This document shows, in pieces, positions 50,266 to 57,401 of a stretch of DNA of 64,000 bases (position 1 is its first letter; each line of letters begins with the position of its first letter). This DNA comes from Pseudomonadota bacterium (GTDB lineage: Bacteria > Pseudomonadota > Gammaproteobacteria > Xanthomonadales > Xanthomonadaceae): contig JAFECB010000023.1 in assembly GCA_018242365.1 (NCBI GenBank), positions 162,499 through 226,498 of the forward strand, read 5' to 3'. The notes below the pieces were generated by a model. The model searched no databases and was not told the origin of the DNA. It was given only the letters and a program-made list of their open reading frames with translations. Position numbers and translations under genes: made by a program.

Positions 50266-51153
50266 ATGTCAAGACGCCCCAAAATCGCCCTTGCGCTCGC
50301 CCTGATCGCCCTCGTCCCGATTGCCGCGTTCGCGTGGTCGGCGCTCGGGCATCGCCTCGTGGGTGCGCTGGCCCAGGCCAAGCTCAATCCCAAGGCCGCC
50401 GCCGAAGTCGCGGCGTTGCTCCAGGGGGAACCGGACCCGACCCTCGCCGGTGTGGCGACCTGGGCCGATGAACTGCGCACGACCGATCCCGAACGCTTCC
50501 GCGCCACCTCGCGCTGGCATTACATCAATGCGGTCGGTGGTGGCTGCAATTTCGATCTCGCCCGCGACTGCCCGGACGGCAATTGCGCAGTCGGTGCACT
50601 GCAGCGGGAAACCGCGATCCTCGGCGATCCCAGCCAGCCACTGGCCGAACGTCGCGACGCGCTCAAGTGGGTGGTGCACCTGGTCGGTGACCTGCACCAG
50701 CCGCTGCATGCCAACAGCCGCACCGATCGCGGCGGCAATCAGTTCCAGATCAGCCTGCGCACCTCGATCCAGCCCGAGGGCTTCGCACTCAAGCAATACG
50801 TCAACGGCGTGCAGGGGACCAACCTGCATTCGGTCTGGGATTTCTACATCCTCGCCAACCGCAAGCTCGACCTGAATGCCTATGTGGCTGCCCTGCAAGC
50901 GGCACCGTCTCCGACGGCTGCGACGGAAGCGCGTGCCTCAGACGCACCGCTGCAATGGGCCGAGGAGTCCTGCAAGCTGACCGAGACCGCGGGCCTCTAT
51001 CCGCCCGACAACAAGCACACGATGACCAGCCACTATCTGGAGCAGATGCGTCCGCTGGCCGAACAGCGCATCCAGATCGGTGCGATCCGCCTTGCCGACC
51101 TGCTGAACAAGACCCTGGGCGGCGGATCGCCTGCCGCGTCAGGAAACCACTGA
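50266..51153 (+). CDS. S1/P1-family secreted nuclease
   Basis: 295 residues. After a signal peptide (PKIALALALIALVPIAAFA) the mature protein begins with tryptophan (WSALGHRLVGALAQ), which in this family supplies main-chain and histidine ligands for zinc. The other zinc ligands are seen in WHYINAV, LKWVVHLVGDLHQPLHAN and NLHSVWDFYI. The enzyme cuts single-stranded DNA and RNA and removes 3'-phosphates in the periplasm or outside. Its stop is followed within 20 bases by the multi-hairpin element at 51171-51314. Confidence 0.92.
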   Translation: MSRRPKIALALALIALVPIAAFAWSALGHRLVGALAQAKLNPKAAAEVAALLQGEPDPTLAGVATWADELRTTDPERFRATSRWHYINAVGGGCNFDLARDCPDGNCAVGALQRETAILGDPSQPLAERRDALKWVVHLVGDLHQPLHANSRTDRGGNQFQISLRTSIQPEGFALKQYVNGVQGTNLHSVWDFYILANRKLDLNAYVAALQAAPSPTAATEARASDAPLQWAEESCKLTETAGLYPPDNKHTMTSHYLEQMRPLAEQRIQIGAIRLADLLNKTLGGGSPAASGNH

Positions 51154-51170
51154 GCCCATTTGGGCAATGC

Positions 51171-51314
51171 CGGACAAGTCCATCCTGGACTTGTCCGCAC
51201 ACGCTGCGTCCGGCGCATGCATGGACGCAGCTCACGCAGATCAATCACCTCGGTGATCGATCCGCGGCCGACCCTCCATGATCAGCTGGCAACGCCGACC
51301 AACTCAGCGTTGCC
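51171..51314. repeat. Multi-hairpin repeat, copy A
   Basis: Four hairpins in a row: 12-bp stem CGGACAAGTCCA / TGGACTTGTCCG (51171-51197); 9-bp stem GCTGCGTCC / GGACGCAGC (51203-51231); GATCAATCAC / GTGATCGATC (51239-51262); 8-bp stem GGCAACGC / GCGTTGCC (51288-51314). The whole aligns end to end with 60310-60460, with about two thirds of the bases identical by eye, and in the second stem both arms differ between copies in a way that keeps the pairing (GCTGCG vs GCCACG). Confidence 0.8.
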
Positions 51315-51363
51315 TTGGTGGTTCCTGCCAGCCAAGGTGGGCTGCCCGGATGTCACGAACGGA

Positions 51364-51877
51364 TCACTCGCCTTCCACTACCGCACGTCCGTTTTCTTGC
51401 CGGAAGGTAAAACGATAGTCCTCGGTGAACGGCAGCGATTGCACTTGCCTGCCGGTCACGCGCTGCAACGGCAGGAAGGTCCAGCTTCGCACCGCGTGTT
51501 CGACGGCATCGGCGAACGCCTGCTCGCCAGCGGCATTGTCGAGGATGCGGGCATCACTCACCTTGCCTGCAGGATCGACGATCAACCGGACCACCACGGT
51601 CACGGCCGGCAAGCGACGAGCCAGGAATTCCGCCGGATACACCGGAAGGCTATTGCCCTTCGACGGCACCGGGTCGAGATAACTGCTGCCCGCTGCCCGC
51701 TGCCTGCTGGTAGCGAACGGTCGAGGCATCGTCATCCACCTGCTCCGCACCCATCGCGCCGTCTGCTGCATACCCCATCACCGGGGTTGGCGGCGGTGGC
51801 TGCGATGCGCAACCGGTGGCGTTGATCGCCACCGGGAGCAGCATGCAGGCAAGCACGTCGTTGCGAATGGAGCGCAA
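51364..51877 (-). pseudogene. Lipoprotein with TonB C-terminal domain, out of frame at a 7-bp repeat
   Basis: Two reading frames together make one protein. The 5' frame starts at a TTG (51877, GGAGG eight bases upstream), reads RSIRNDVLACMLLPVAINAT then GC (lipobox-like) and continues to YQQAAGSGQQ before running to a stop at 51650. The 3' frame reads SSYLDPVPSKGNSLPVYPAE and then a TonB C-terminal domain (VRLIVDPAGKVSDARILDNA, VRSWTFLPLQRV) to 51364. At 51686-51706 the plus strand has CTGCCCG twice and CTGCCTG once; removing one 7-base unit joins the frames exactly. It lies 4 bp after the M56-TonB gene and is a shorter paralogue of its C-terminal domain. Confidence 0.85.
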
Positions 51878-51881
51878 GGAC

Positions 51882-53474
51882 TCAGCCTCCGTTCGCTGCT
51901 GGCCGTGGTGGTACCGGCGGCGCTGCGTCAGGGTCGTGTGCTGCGAACTGGATCGGCACCCGGACCCGGGTCGCCACCGGCTTGCCGGCTTGCATTTCAG
52001 GACGGAACGTCCAGCCGCGCACGGCAGCAAGGGCTGATGCGTCGAGACGCCGGTCACCGCTGGACCGTTCGATACCCGCGTCCGCCACGCGGCCGTCCGG
52101 TGCCAAGTCCACCACCAACACGACCGTGCCTTCTACGCCTTCATTCTGGGCATCTGCCGGGTAGGCAGGCGGCGCAAGTGGCCGAATCGCCGTCACCGGT
52201 GATGCACCTGCCGAACGGACACGCGGCGGCGGTGGCGGAGCTGGTGGCGGCGGCGGTGCGACCAGCGTACCCGGTGCAGGCGGCGGGGGCGGAGGCGGAG
52301 GTGGCGGGTAGCCACGCTGCCCTCGATTGGACTGCGGCTGGCTCAGTCGCGCCTGTTGCGCCTGGATGCGGTCTTGTTGTGCCTGCACTCGTGCCTGCTG
52401 GGCCTGTTCACGATCCTGTTGCGCTTGGACACGATCCTGTTGCGCCTGGATGCGGTCTTGTTGCGCCTGCACGCGTGCCTGCTGGGCCTGTTCACGCGCC
52501 TGTCGTTCCTGCGCCGTTTCCACACGCGCCTGCGCCGGAGTGTTGGCCTCTGGCTGATCCTCGCCTGTCGTCGCCTGGATGCGCGGCGGTTGCGCCGCCC
52601 ACACGCCCATCGCGGTCGCGCCGGCGACAATACCCAACACGGCCATGCCCACGAGCCGCATACCGCGTGCGGGCCGTTCCCGATTCAACAACATGATTCT
52701 CTCCTTCAGTGGGTGGGTTGTTCCCCAATGGCAGGCCATGGGAACGGGTTGCAGCGCCAGGGCTGCATCGAGCATCGCGTCGGCATAGCGACGGCGTGAA
52801 TGCGGATAGGCGGCCAGCACGCGCGCATCGCAGGCCAGCTCCTGATCGTGGCGCAGGCGCGACTCGGCCAGATGCACCAGCGGATTGCACCAGAACACCG
52901 TGCGCACCAGTGCAACCACGGCATTGACCCAGGCATCGCCGCCATGCCGATGGCTGGACTCGTGGGCCAACAGCAAGGCCTGCTGTTCGCTGTCGTAGCG
53001 GCTGGCATGATCGGCCGGCAGTACGATGCGCGGTCGCAGCAGGCCAACCAGCGCAGGCAGGCCCGCGCAGGACTGCGCCCGCAGCACATTTGCGTCCGCG
53101 TCCAGCAGCTCGAGATTGCCCAGCGAGCGCTCGAATCGCCGTTGCCGACTCCAAAGCCAGGCCGCCATGGTCAAGCTACCGAGCGCCCACGCCAGCAGCC
53201 AAATCAGCGTCCAGTCTCGTACTGGCTCGGATGCAGCCGCGACCACCGCAGGCTGGCCCAGTACGGAAGCCGGTACCGGCAGCGAAATCAATTCAACCCG
53301 CGCCGGCAGCAACAGCGCCAGCCATGACACCGGCACCAGCAGCCAGGTGGCATACGCCATCTGGGCGCCAAACACGCGCCGCATCGGCATGCGCAGCGCC
53401 AGCACCAGCGCGATCGCCGCGCTGCTGGCCAAGGTGGCTTCGATCAGCCACACCCACAGTTCATGGCTGCTCAT
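51882..53474 (-). CDS. M56 (BlaR1-like) membrane metallopeptidase fused to a TonB domain
   Basis: 530 residues. Four membrane helices in the first 270 residues carry the M56 peptidase; the zinc motif is HESSH in QQALLLAHESSHRHGGDAWV, with the third ligand glutamate near LRHDQELACDARVL. After another helix (MRLVGMAVLGIVAGATAMGV) comes a periplasmic run of QAQQDR-type repeats (about 335-385), a polyproline stretch, and a TonB C-terminal domain (PPAYPADAQNEGVEGTVVLV ... AAVRGWTFRP). The peptidase half normally senses a signal and cleaves BlaI; no penicillin-binding sensor domain is present. Overlaps the BlaI gene by 14 bp. Confidence 0.9.
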   Translation of the reverse strand: MSSHELWVWLIEATLASSAAIALVLALRMPMRRVFGAQMAYATWLLVPVSWLALLLPARVELISLPVPASVLGQPAVVAAASEPVRDWTLIWLLAWALGSLTMAAWLWSRQRRFERSLGNLELLDADANVLRAQSCAGLPALVGLLRPRIVLPADHASRYDSEQQALLLAHESSHRHGGDAWVNAVVALVRTVFWCNPLVHLAESRLRHDQELACDARVLAAYPHSRRRYADAMLDAALALQPVPMACHWGTTHPLKERIMLLNRERPARGMRLVGMAVLGIVAGATAMGVWAAQPPRIQATTGEDQPEANTPAQARVETAQERQAREQAQQARVQAQQDRIQAQQDRVQAQQDREQAQQARVQAQQDRIQAQQARLSQPQSNRGQRGYPPPPPPPPPPAPGTLVAPPPPPAPPPPPRVRSAGASPVTAIRPLAPPAYPADAQNEGVEGTVVLVVDLAPDGRVADAGIERSSGDRRLDASALAAVRGWTFRPEMQAGKPVATRVRVPIQFAAHDPDAAPPVPPRPAANGG

Positions 53475-53832
53475 CGTCGATCTCCTCGATCAATTTGCGG
53501 AGCTCGGCGATGTCCTTGCGGCTGAGCTTGCGGTGCTGGGAGAAATGCGCGACTAGTGGCGCGACGCGGCCATCGAACAGGCGATCCAGCAGGCCCCGGC
53601 TTTCCGCCTGCACCCAGTCCTCGCGCTTGAGCTCCGGACTGTAGAGAAACCGTCGACCGTCCTTCTGCGCACTGATCGCGCCCTTGTTGAGCAGGCGATT
53701 GAGCAGGGTCTTGATGGTGGCTTCCTGCCAGTCCTGCCGGCTGGCCAACGCGCTGACCACGTCATCCGCGCCCAGTGGATGGCGCTGCCAGAGCACGTCC
53801 ATCACCACCGATTCGGCTTCACTGATCTGCAT
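53461..53832 (-). CDS. BlaI/MecI/CopY-family repressor
   Basis: 123 residues. QISEAESVVMDVLWQRHPLG begins a winged helix domain, with WQEATIKTLLNRLLNKGAIS as the recognition part, and a C-terminal helical dimerisation and cleavage region. The repressor should control its own operon with the M56 peptidase, which would inactivate it by proteolysis when the signal appears. Two dyads of the right type (TTACA...TGTAA) lie at the promoter. The start is the ATG at 53832. Confidence 0.93.
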   Translation of the reverse strand: MQISEAESVVMDVLWQRHPLGADDVVSALASRQDWQEATIKTLLNRLLNKGAISAQKDGRRFLYSPELKREDWVQAESRGLLDRLFDGRVAPLVAHFSQHRKLSRKDIAELRKLIEEIDDEQP

Positions 53833-53835
53833 TGT

Positions 53836-53872
53836 TTACATCCGTAATTTTTCTTCAGATTACAGGTGTAAT
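53836..53872. promoter_or_regulatory. Two BlaI-type operators
   Basis: Operator 1, ATTACA-GG-TGTAAT (53859-53872), is a perfect dyad matching the TACA-N2-TGTA core used by BlaI/MecI repressors. Operator 2, TTACATCCGTAA (53836-53847), is a near-perfect version ending 3 bases before the start codon. Their centres are 24 bp apart. The sites lie in an AT-rich island that must hold the promoter. Confidence 0.8.
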
Positions 53873-53972
53873 TTGTCTTGTCAAGTGCGCCTGGAAGTTC
53901 CTGTCTGGATCCTGTTTCTCGAAAGCCGCCAGACCCGCTGTTTGCATGCGCCTGACACCCGACGCGACCCGT

Positions 53973-54046
53973 AGACCTTCGGAGCAAATGTCCCCCGGCA
54001 TTCGCTGGTGGCGAATGCCTCCTCCTTTATTTTGCTCCGAAGGCCT
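53973..54046 (+). repeat. Nested palindromic element 1 (plus orientation)
   Basis: Outer arms CCTTCGGAGCAAA (53976-53988) and TTTGCTCCGAAGG (54031-54043) are perfect 13-bp complements, with two more pairs beyond a mismatch. Inside is a hairpin GCATTCGC-TGGTG-GCGAATGC (53998-54018). The unpaired sequences between outer and inner stems are AATGTCCCCCG-like on the left and CTCCTCCTTTAT on the right; these, and not the stems, are shared with element 2. The 429-bp gap 53833-54261 contains these two elements, the BlaI operators, and no gene. Confidence 0.85.
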
Positions 54047-54130
54047 GCGAGTCACACTGGGCTTCGTTGTACGGGCAATCAGGAAGGTTCAGACGCCTGC
54101 TTGAACCTGTGACACCTGGACGCTTCAGAA

Positions 54131-54228
54131 GGCCGAGCCGGATACCCTTGGCCGCGAAATAAAGGGGGAGACATCGGCCACAAGCCGATGTCGGAGGACA
54201 TTCGCGACCAAGGGTATCCGGCTCGGCC
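54131..54228 (-). repeat. Nested palindromic element 2 (minus orientation)
   Basis: Outer arms 54131-54158 and 54201-54228 pair over 21 bp, one mismatch and 6 bp. Inner hairpin ACATCGGC-CACAA-GCCGATGT (54171-54191). Read on the minus strand the intervening sequences are AATGTCCTCCG, the loop TTGTG, and CTCCCCCTTTATTT, nearly identical to element 1 although none of the stem sequence is related. It ends 33 bp before the stop of the PCuAC gene. Confidence 0.85.
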
Positions 54229-54261
54229 AGCAACGACAGTGCACACCCGAAGCCACACTGC

Positions 54262-54726
54262 TCAATGCATGTGCATGGGGGCATCGCCATCCATGCCGCG
54301 CACCTCGAAGCGCACCTTGCGCGGACCCGCACGTTCGAACACCAGCGTCGCTTCGAAGGTTTCACCGGCGACCAGCGGATGCGCCGGGCCGATCAGCATC
54401 AGGTGATTGCCGCCCGGCGCGAACGACAGCTGGCCATGTGCGGGGACGACGGCGCCGCCTTCGATCGGTCGCATCCGCATCATCCCGCCCTCGTTGTAGC
54501 TCTGATGCATCTCGACACTCTGCGCGATGGCGCTGTCGATGCGCAGCAGGCGGTCCGGCGTTCCGCTGTCATTGATCACCACCAGATAGGCCGCCGCTAC
54601 CGTCGCCATCGGCGGCGTGGCGCGCGCCCATGCCCGCTCGACACGCAAGCCACCCCGAGGTGCCGCCAGCGAGATACCGGCCAACAACATCAACGCAAAT
54701 AGAAGCAGGTTCCGAACCAAACGCAT
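54262..54726 (-). CDS. PCuAC-type periplasmic copper chaperone
   Basis: 154 residues. After a signal peptide (VRNLLLFALMLLAGISLAAP) the protein is a PCu(A)C domain: copper ligands in VEMHQSYNEGGMMRMRPIEG and APGGNHLMLIG, the H-x10-M-x21-H-x-M arrangement. A histidine/methionine tail (MDGDAPMHMH) could add metal affinity. Family members deliver Cu(I) to cytochrome oxidase. It is 15 bp after the TonB-dependent receptor on the same strand. Confidence 0.92.
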   Translation of the reverse strand: MRLVRNLLLFALMLLAGISLAAPRGGLRVERAWARATPPMATVAAAYLVVINDSGTPDRLLRIDSAIAQSVEMHQSYNEGGMMRMRPIEGGAVVPAHGQLSFAPGGNHLMLIGPAHPLVAGETFEATLVFERAGPRKVRFEVRGMDGDAPMHMH

Positions 54727-54741
54727 GTGCTTGTCCTCGAT

Positions 54742-56889
54742 TCAATCCAACATCCAACGCAGACCAAGAGTCAGCGCACGCGGCGCGCCCGGCTGCAGGA
54801 TCGCATCCCCGGCACCGGCATGATTGCGCACGTTCAGCATGCCGACGTAATGCCTGTTTGTCAGGTTCCTGGCCTCGGCGTACAACTCCCAGCGCGCACC
54901 ACTGAAACCGACCCGCAGCCCGAACAAAGCGTAACCCGGCACCGTGTAAGTGTTTGCGAAATCGGCAAACCGCGCGCCGACCACGTCAAACGTCGGCCCC
55001 ACAAAAAAGCCGTTCGCATGGCGATACAGCACTTCGCCGCGCAGCGCGTAGCGCGGTGCCGCCGGCAGTCGGTTGTTGCCGTACACCGGGTCACCGTCGA
55101 AGGAAAACGCATTCCAGCTCGCACTCAGCAGCGGTTCGATCCGGGCGTTGCCGCTGCCGAGGGGAATACTCGCCCACAGCTGCGCCTCCACTCCGGCATG
55201 GCGGGTGCGCGGGATATTGGTGGACAGGCTGGTGCCCGGCACCAACGGGTCATCGACCGACAGGATTTCATCGCGAATGCGTGCGGCATAGGCTGATACG
55301 TCCCAACCCCAGTTGGCCGCGTTGGCAGTCCGCGGCGTCTGCCCGCGCAGGCCGAGCTCGAGCACCGTGCCGCGCATCGCATCGAGCGTGGCATCGCCGC
55401 CACGCACATCGTCTTGCAGTTCGAAGGTGGTGGGCGCTTCAAACATCCGGCTCAGGCTGACGTAGGCCTGGTTACCACTGGAGAATGTACGGATAAAGCC
55501 GACGCGTGGATTGAATGCGTCATAGTCGGCCTTGGGATTGCGCAAGGTGCCGCTGGCAAGCTTCAGGGTGCGAACATCGCGACCGGTCAGCACGCCCTGC
55601 GCACCGTAGACCAAGGTCCAGCCCGGTGCGAACGACCAGCGATCGAGCAGGAACAACTCGGCGCTGTCCGAACGGTTGTCGATCCGATCGGTCTGGCCGT
55701 TGCGCAGTCCGCCATCGTTACGGTAATTCCCACCTTCGTTGCGCGTGCTTGCGAGGTTGAGACCGGCCAGCACGTCGTGGTCACCCACCCTGATTGAATA
55801 GCGCAACATCCCGGCCAACGTGCTCTGGCGCGTATTGATCAACAGACTGAAGACCTCGGTGGGCGGCAACGGCCCGGGGCCATCGAAATCCACCATGACC
55901 TTGTCGACGATCGGGTGGTAAAGGCTCTGGGTTTCCAGCGACAGCCCGAACTCGAGCCGACGCGCGTCGTCGATGCGCCACTGCCCCTTGCCCGCCACGC
56001 GCGTGGTTGTCACGTTCAGCTGGTAGTCGCCGGTGAGCGCCGATGCGTTGGCTTTCCAAGGATCTGCCTCATATTGCGCACGGGTGAGCGCGCCGGGCAA
56101 CTGCTGGGCGTTGTTGATGTGCGACAGAAAGATGCGCAGGTCCAGATCGGGCCTTGCCTGCCAGCCCGCATTGGCCTGCAGGCTGGTGCGTCGCTGCCGG
56201 CTGTGCTGGCGGTCGCCGTCCTGCTGCTGGTGTTCGAGCATCAGCAAGCCATCCACCCTGTCCGTTGCGTCTACGCCACCCAGCTTCAGTCGGGTGGTGA
56301 ACAGGCCACGGCTGCCCATGCCCAGGAACAACTGCGACGGGTCGCCATCGCGTGCGGTCGGGCTGATGAAATCCATCGCCCCGCCCAGCGTGCTGGCACC
56401 GTAGCTGAGTGCATTGGTGCCGTGGGCGACGTAGATCGAACGCGCGCCCAGCGGATCCACGAAACGATTGTGGTTGTTGCCATCCGCAGCCGTCACCGGC
56501 AACCCATCCTGGAACAGCTTGACGCCGTTGTTGTCGTAGCCGGTCGCATCCAGGTTCGAGCCCCGACTGCTGATGTAGCCGTTGTCGCCACCGCTGGCAC
56601 TCTGCACCCACAACCCCGGCACATAGCGCAGCGCGTCGGCGAGGTTGTTGACGCCACGCTGGTACAGCGCCTCGCCATCCACGGTGGTCACCGCGCCCGG
56701 GATGCGTGCGCGCTCCTGTTCGGCCGGATCAACGCTGCCCGTCACCACGACCCCCTTGAGAGTCGTCACCTGAGGATCTTCTTCCGCCCCTTCCGCTGCA
56801 AACGCGGAAAGAGGAATCAACATCAATGCCAGCGCGCAGGCAAGCGCACGGCGCGACGGCAACGCCGTCGTCACGCGAACAATTTTCAT
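54742..56889 (-). CDS. TonB-dependent outer-membrane receptor, probable metal uptake
   Basis: 715 residues. A signal peptide (ALACALALMLIPLSAFAAEG) is followed by a TonB-box-like segment (TLKGVVVTGSV), a plug domain (IPGAVTTVDGEALYQRGVNN, YISSRGSNLDATGYDNNGVK) and a 22-strand barrel that ends in the aromatic-terminated LGLRWMLD. It needs TonB-ExbBD. The substrate is not readable; the flanking PCuAC chaperone and DUF2946 protein point to copper, while the Fur-like box upstream points to iron or a metal chelate. Middle gene of a three-gene unit. Confidence 0.92.
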   Translation of the reverse strand: MKIVRVTTALPSRRALACALALMLIPLSAFAAEGAEEDPQVTTLKGVVVTGSVDPAEQERARIPGAVTTVDGEALYQRGVNNLADALRYVPGLWVQSASGGDNGYISSRGSNLDATGYDNNGVKLFQDGLPVTAADGNNHNRFVDPLGARSIYVAHGTNALSYGASTLGGAMDFISPTARDGDPSQLFLGMGSRGLFTTRLKLGGVDATDRVDGLLMLEHQQQDGDRQHSRQRRTSLQANAGWQARPDLDLRIFLSHINNAQQLPGALTRAQYEADPWKANASALTGDYQLNVTTTRVAGKGQWRIDDARRLEFGLSLETQSLYHPIVDKVMVDFDGPGPLPPTEVFSLLINTRQSTLAGMLRYSIRVGDHDVLAGLNLASTRNEGGNYRNDGGLRNGQTDRIDNRSDSAELFLLDRWSFAPGWTLVYGAQGVLTGRDVRTLKLASGTLRNPKADYDAFNPRVGFIRTFSSGNQAYVSLSRMFEAPTTFELQDDVRGGDATLDAMRGTVLELGLRGQTPRTANAANWGWDVSAYAARIRDEILSVDDPLVPGTSLSTNIPRTRHAGVEAQLWASIPLGSGNARIEPLLSASWNAFSFDGDPVYGNNRLPAAPRYALRGEVLYRHANGFFVGPTFDVVGARFADFANTYTVPGYALFGLRVGFSGARWELYAEARNLTNRHYVGMLNVRNHAGAGDAILQPGAPRALTLGLRWMLD

Positions 56890-56947
56890 TTTGGCTCCAA
56901 ATCACGAGACGATCACGCGCTGTTGGCGCGTGGGTTCGAGAGGTGGT

Positions 56948-57352
56948 TCAGAGCTGAATCGGCGGCCCGCGTGCACCCAGGCCAAGGCGCAGCGGCAGGA
57001 CCCGCGACGCAATGACAGACGCATCGCGCAGTCGAATGCGCTGGAGCAAGGGCAACAGGATCGCCAGCACCAACAGCGTCGGCAACAGCGAGGCCAGCAA
57101 TGGGCAATAGGCGCACACGTCGCCAGCGTGCGTGCCGCCCATCGGCATCGGCACCTTCTCCGGCGCGGGCATGGCGTGATGGTACATCGACATCATCTCG
57201 CCCGCGCCATTGGCCATCATCATGGCCATGTGATCCTCGCCGGCGGCCTCGACATGCGGCAACCAGCGACTAAGCGTGGGCGCTGTGACCAGCAACAGGA
57301 CCGCCACGCATGCAAGGTGGCTCATCCAGCGCTGGAAGCGGGTCGAACGCAT
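56948..57352 (-). CDS. DUF2946-type small membrane protein
   Basis: 134 residues. An N-terminal hydrophobic helix (HLACVAVLLLVTAPTLSRWL), then a stretch rich in His and Met (EDHMAMMMANGAGEMMSMYH, HAMPAPEKVPMPMGG) that could bind copper, the CAYCPLLASLLP motif, and a second helix. This is the DUF2946 pattern, often found beside copper TonB receptors. ATG at 57352 chosen; a GTG two codons upstream is the alternative. First gene of the unit, 58 bp before the receptor. Confidence 0.82.
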   Translation of the reverse strand: MRSTRFQRWMSHLACVAVLLLVTAPTLSRWLPHVEAAGEDHMAMMMANGAGEMMSMYHHAMPAPEKVPMPMGGTHAGDVCAYCPLLASLLPTLLVLAILLPLLQRIRLRDASVIASRVLPLRLGLGARGPPIQL

Positions 57353-57382
57353 GACCACCTTGGAATTCTTCGCGGCCTATCG

Positions 57383-57401
57383 GCGAATGATTCTCATTAT
57401 A
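57383..57401 (-). promoter_or_regulatory. Fur-like box upstream of the metal-uptake unit
   Basis: On the minus strand TATAATGAGAATCATTCGC matches the 19-bp Fur consensus GATAATGATAATCATTATC at 15 of 19 positions. It lies 31-49 bp before the DUF2946 start and overlaps the 3' end of tkt. Confidence 0.7.

Noticed and set aside
52360..52520. Short tandem repeat that could be a non-coding array
   Set aside because: It codes the QAQQDR-type repeats of the M56-TonB protein in frame with the rest of the gene.
53973..54228. Integron attC sites or classical GTAG-type REP elements
   Set aside because: No attC R/L core boxes (GTTRRRY) are seen. GTAG occurs 5' of element 1 but not at the matching place in element 2, so a classical REP is not supported.
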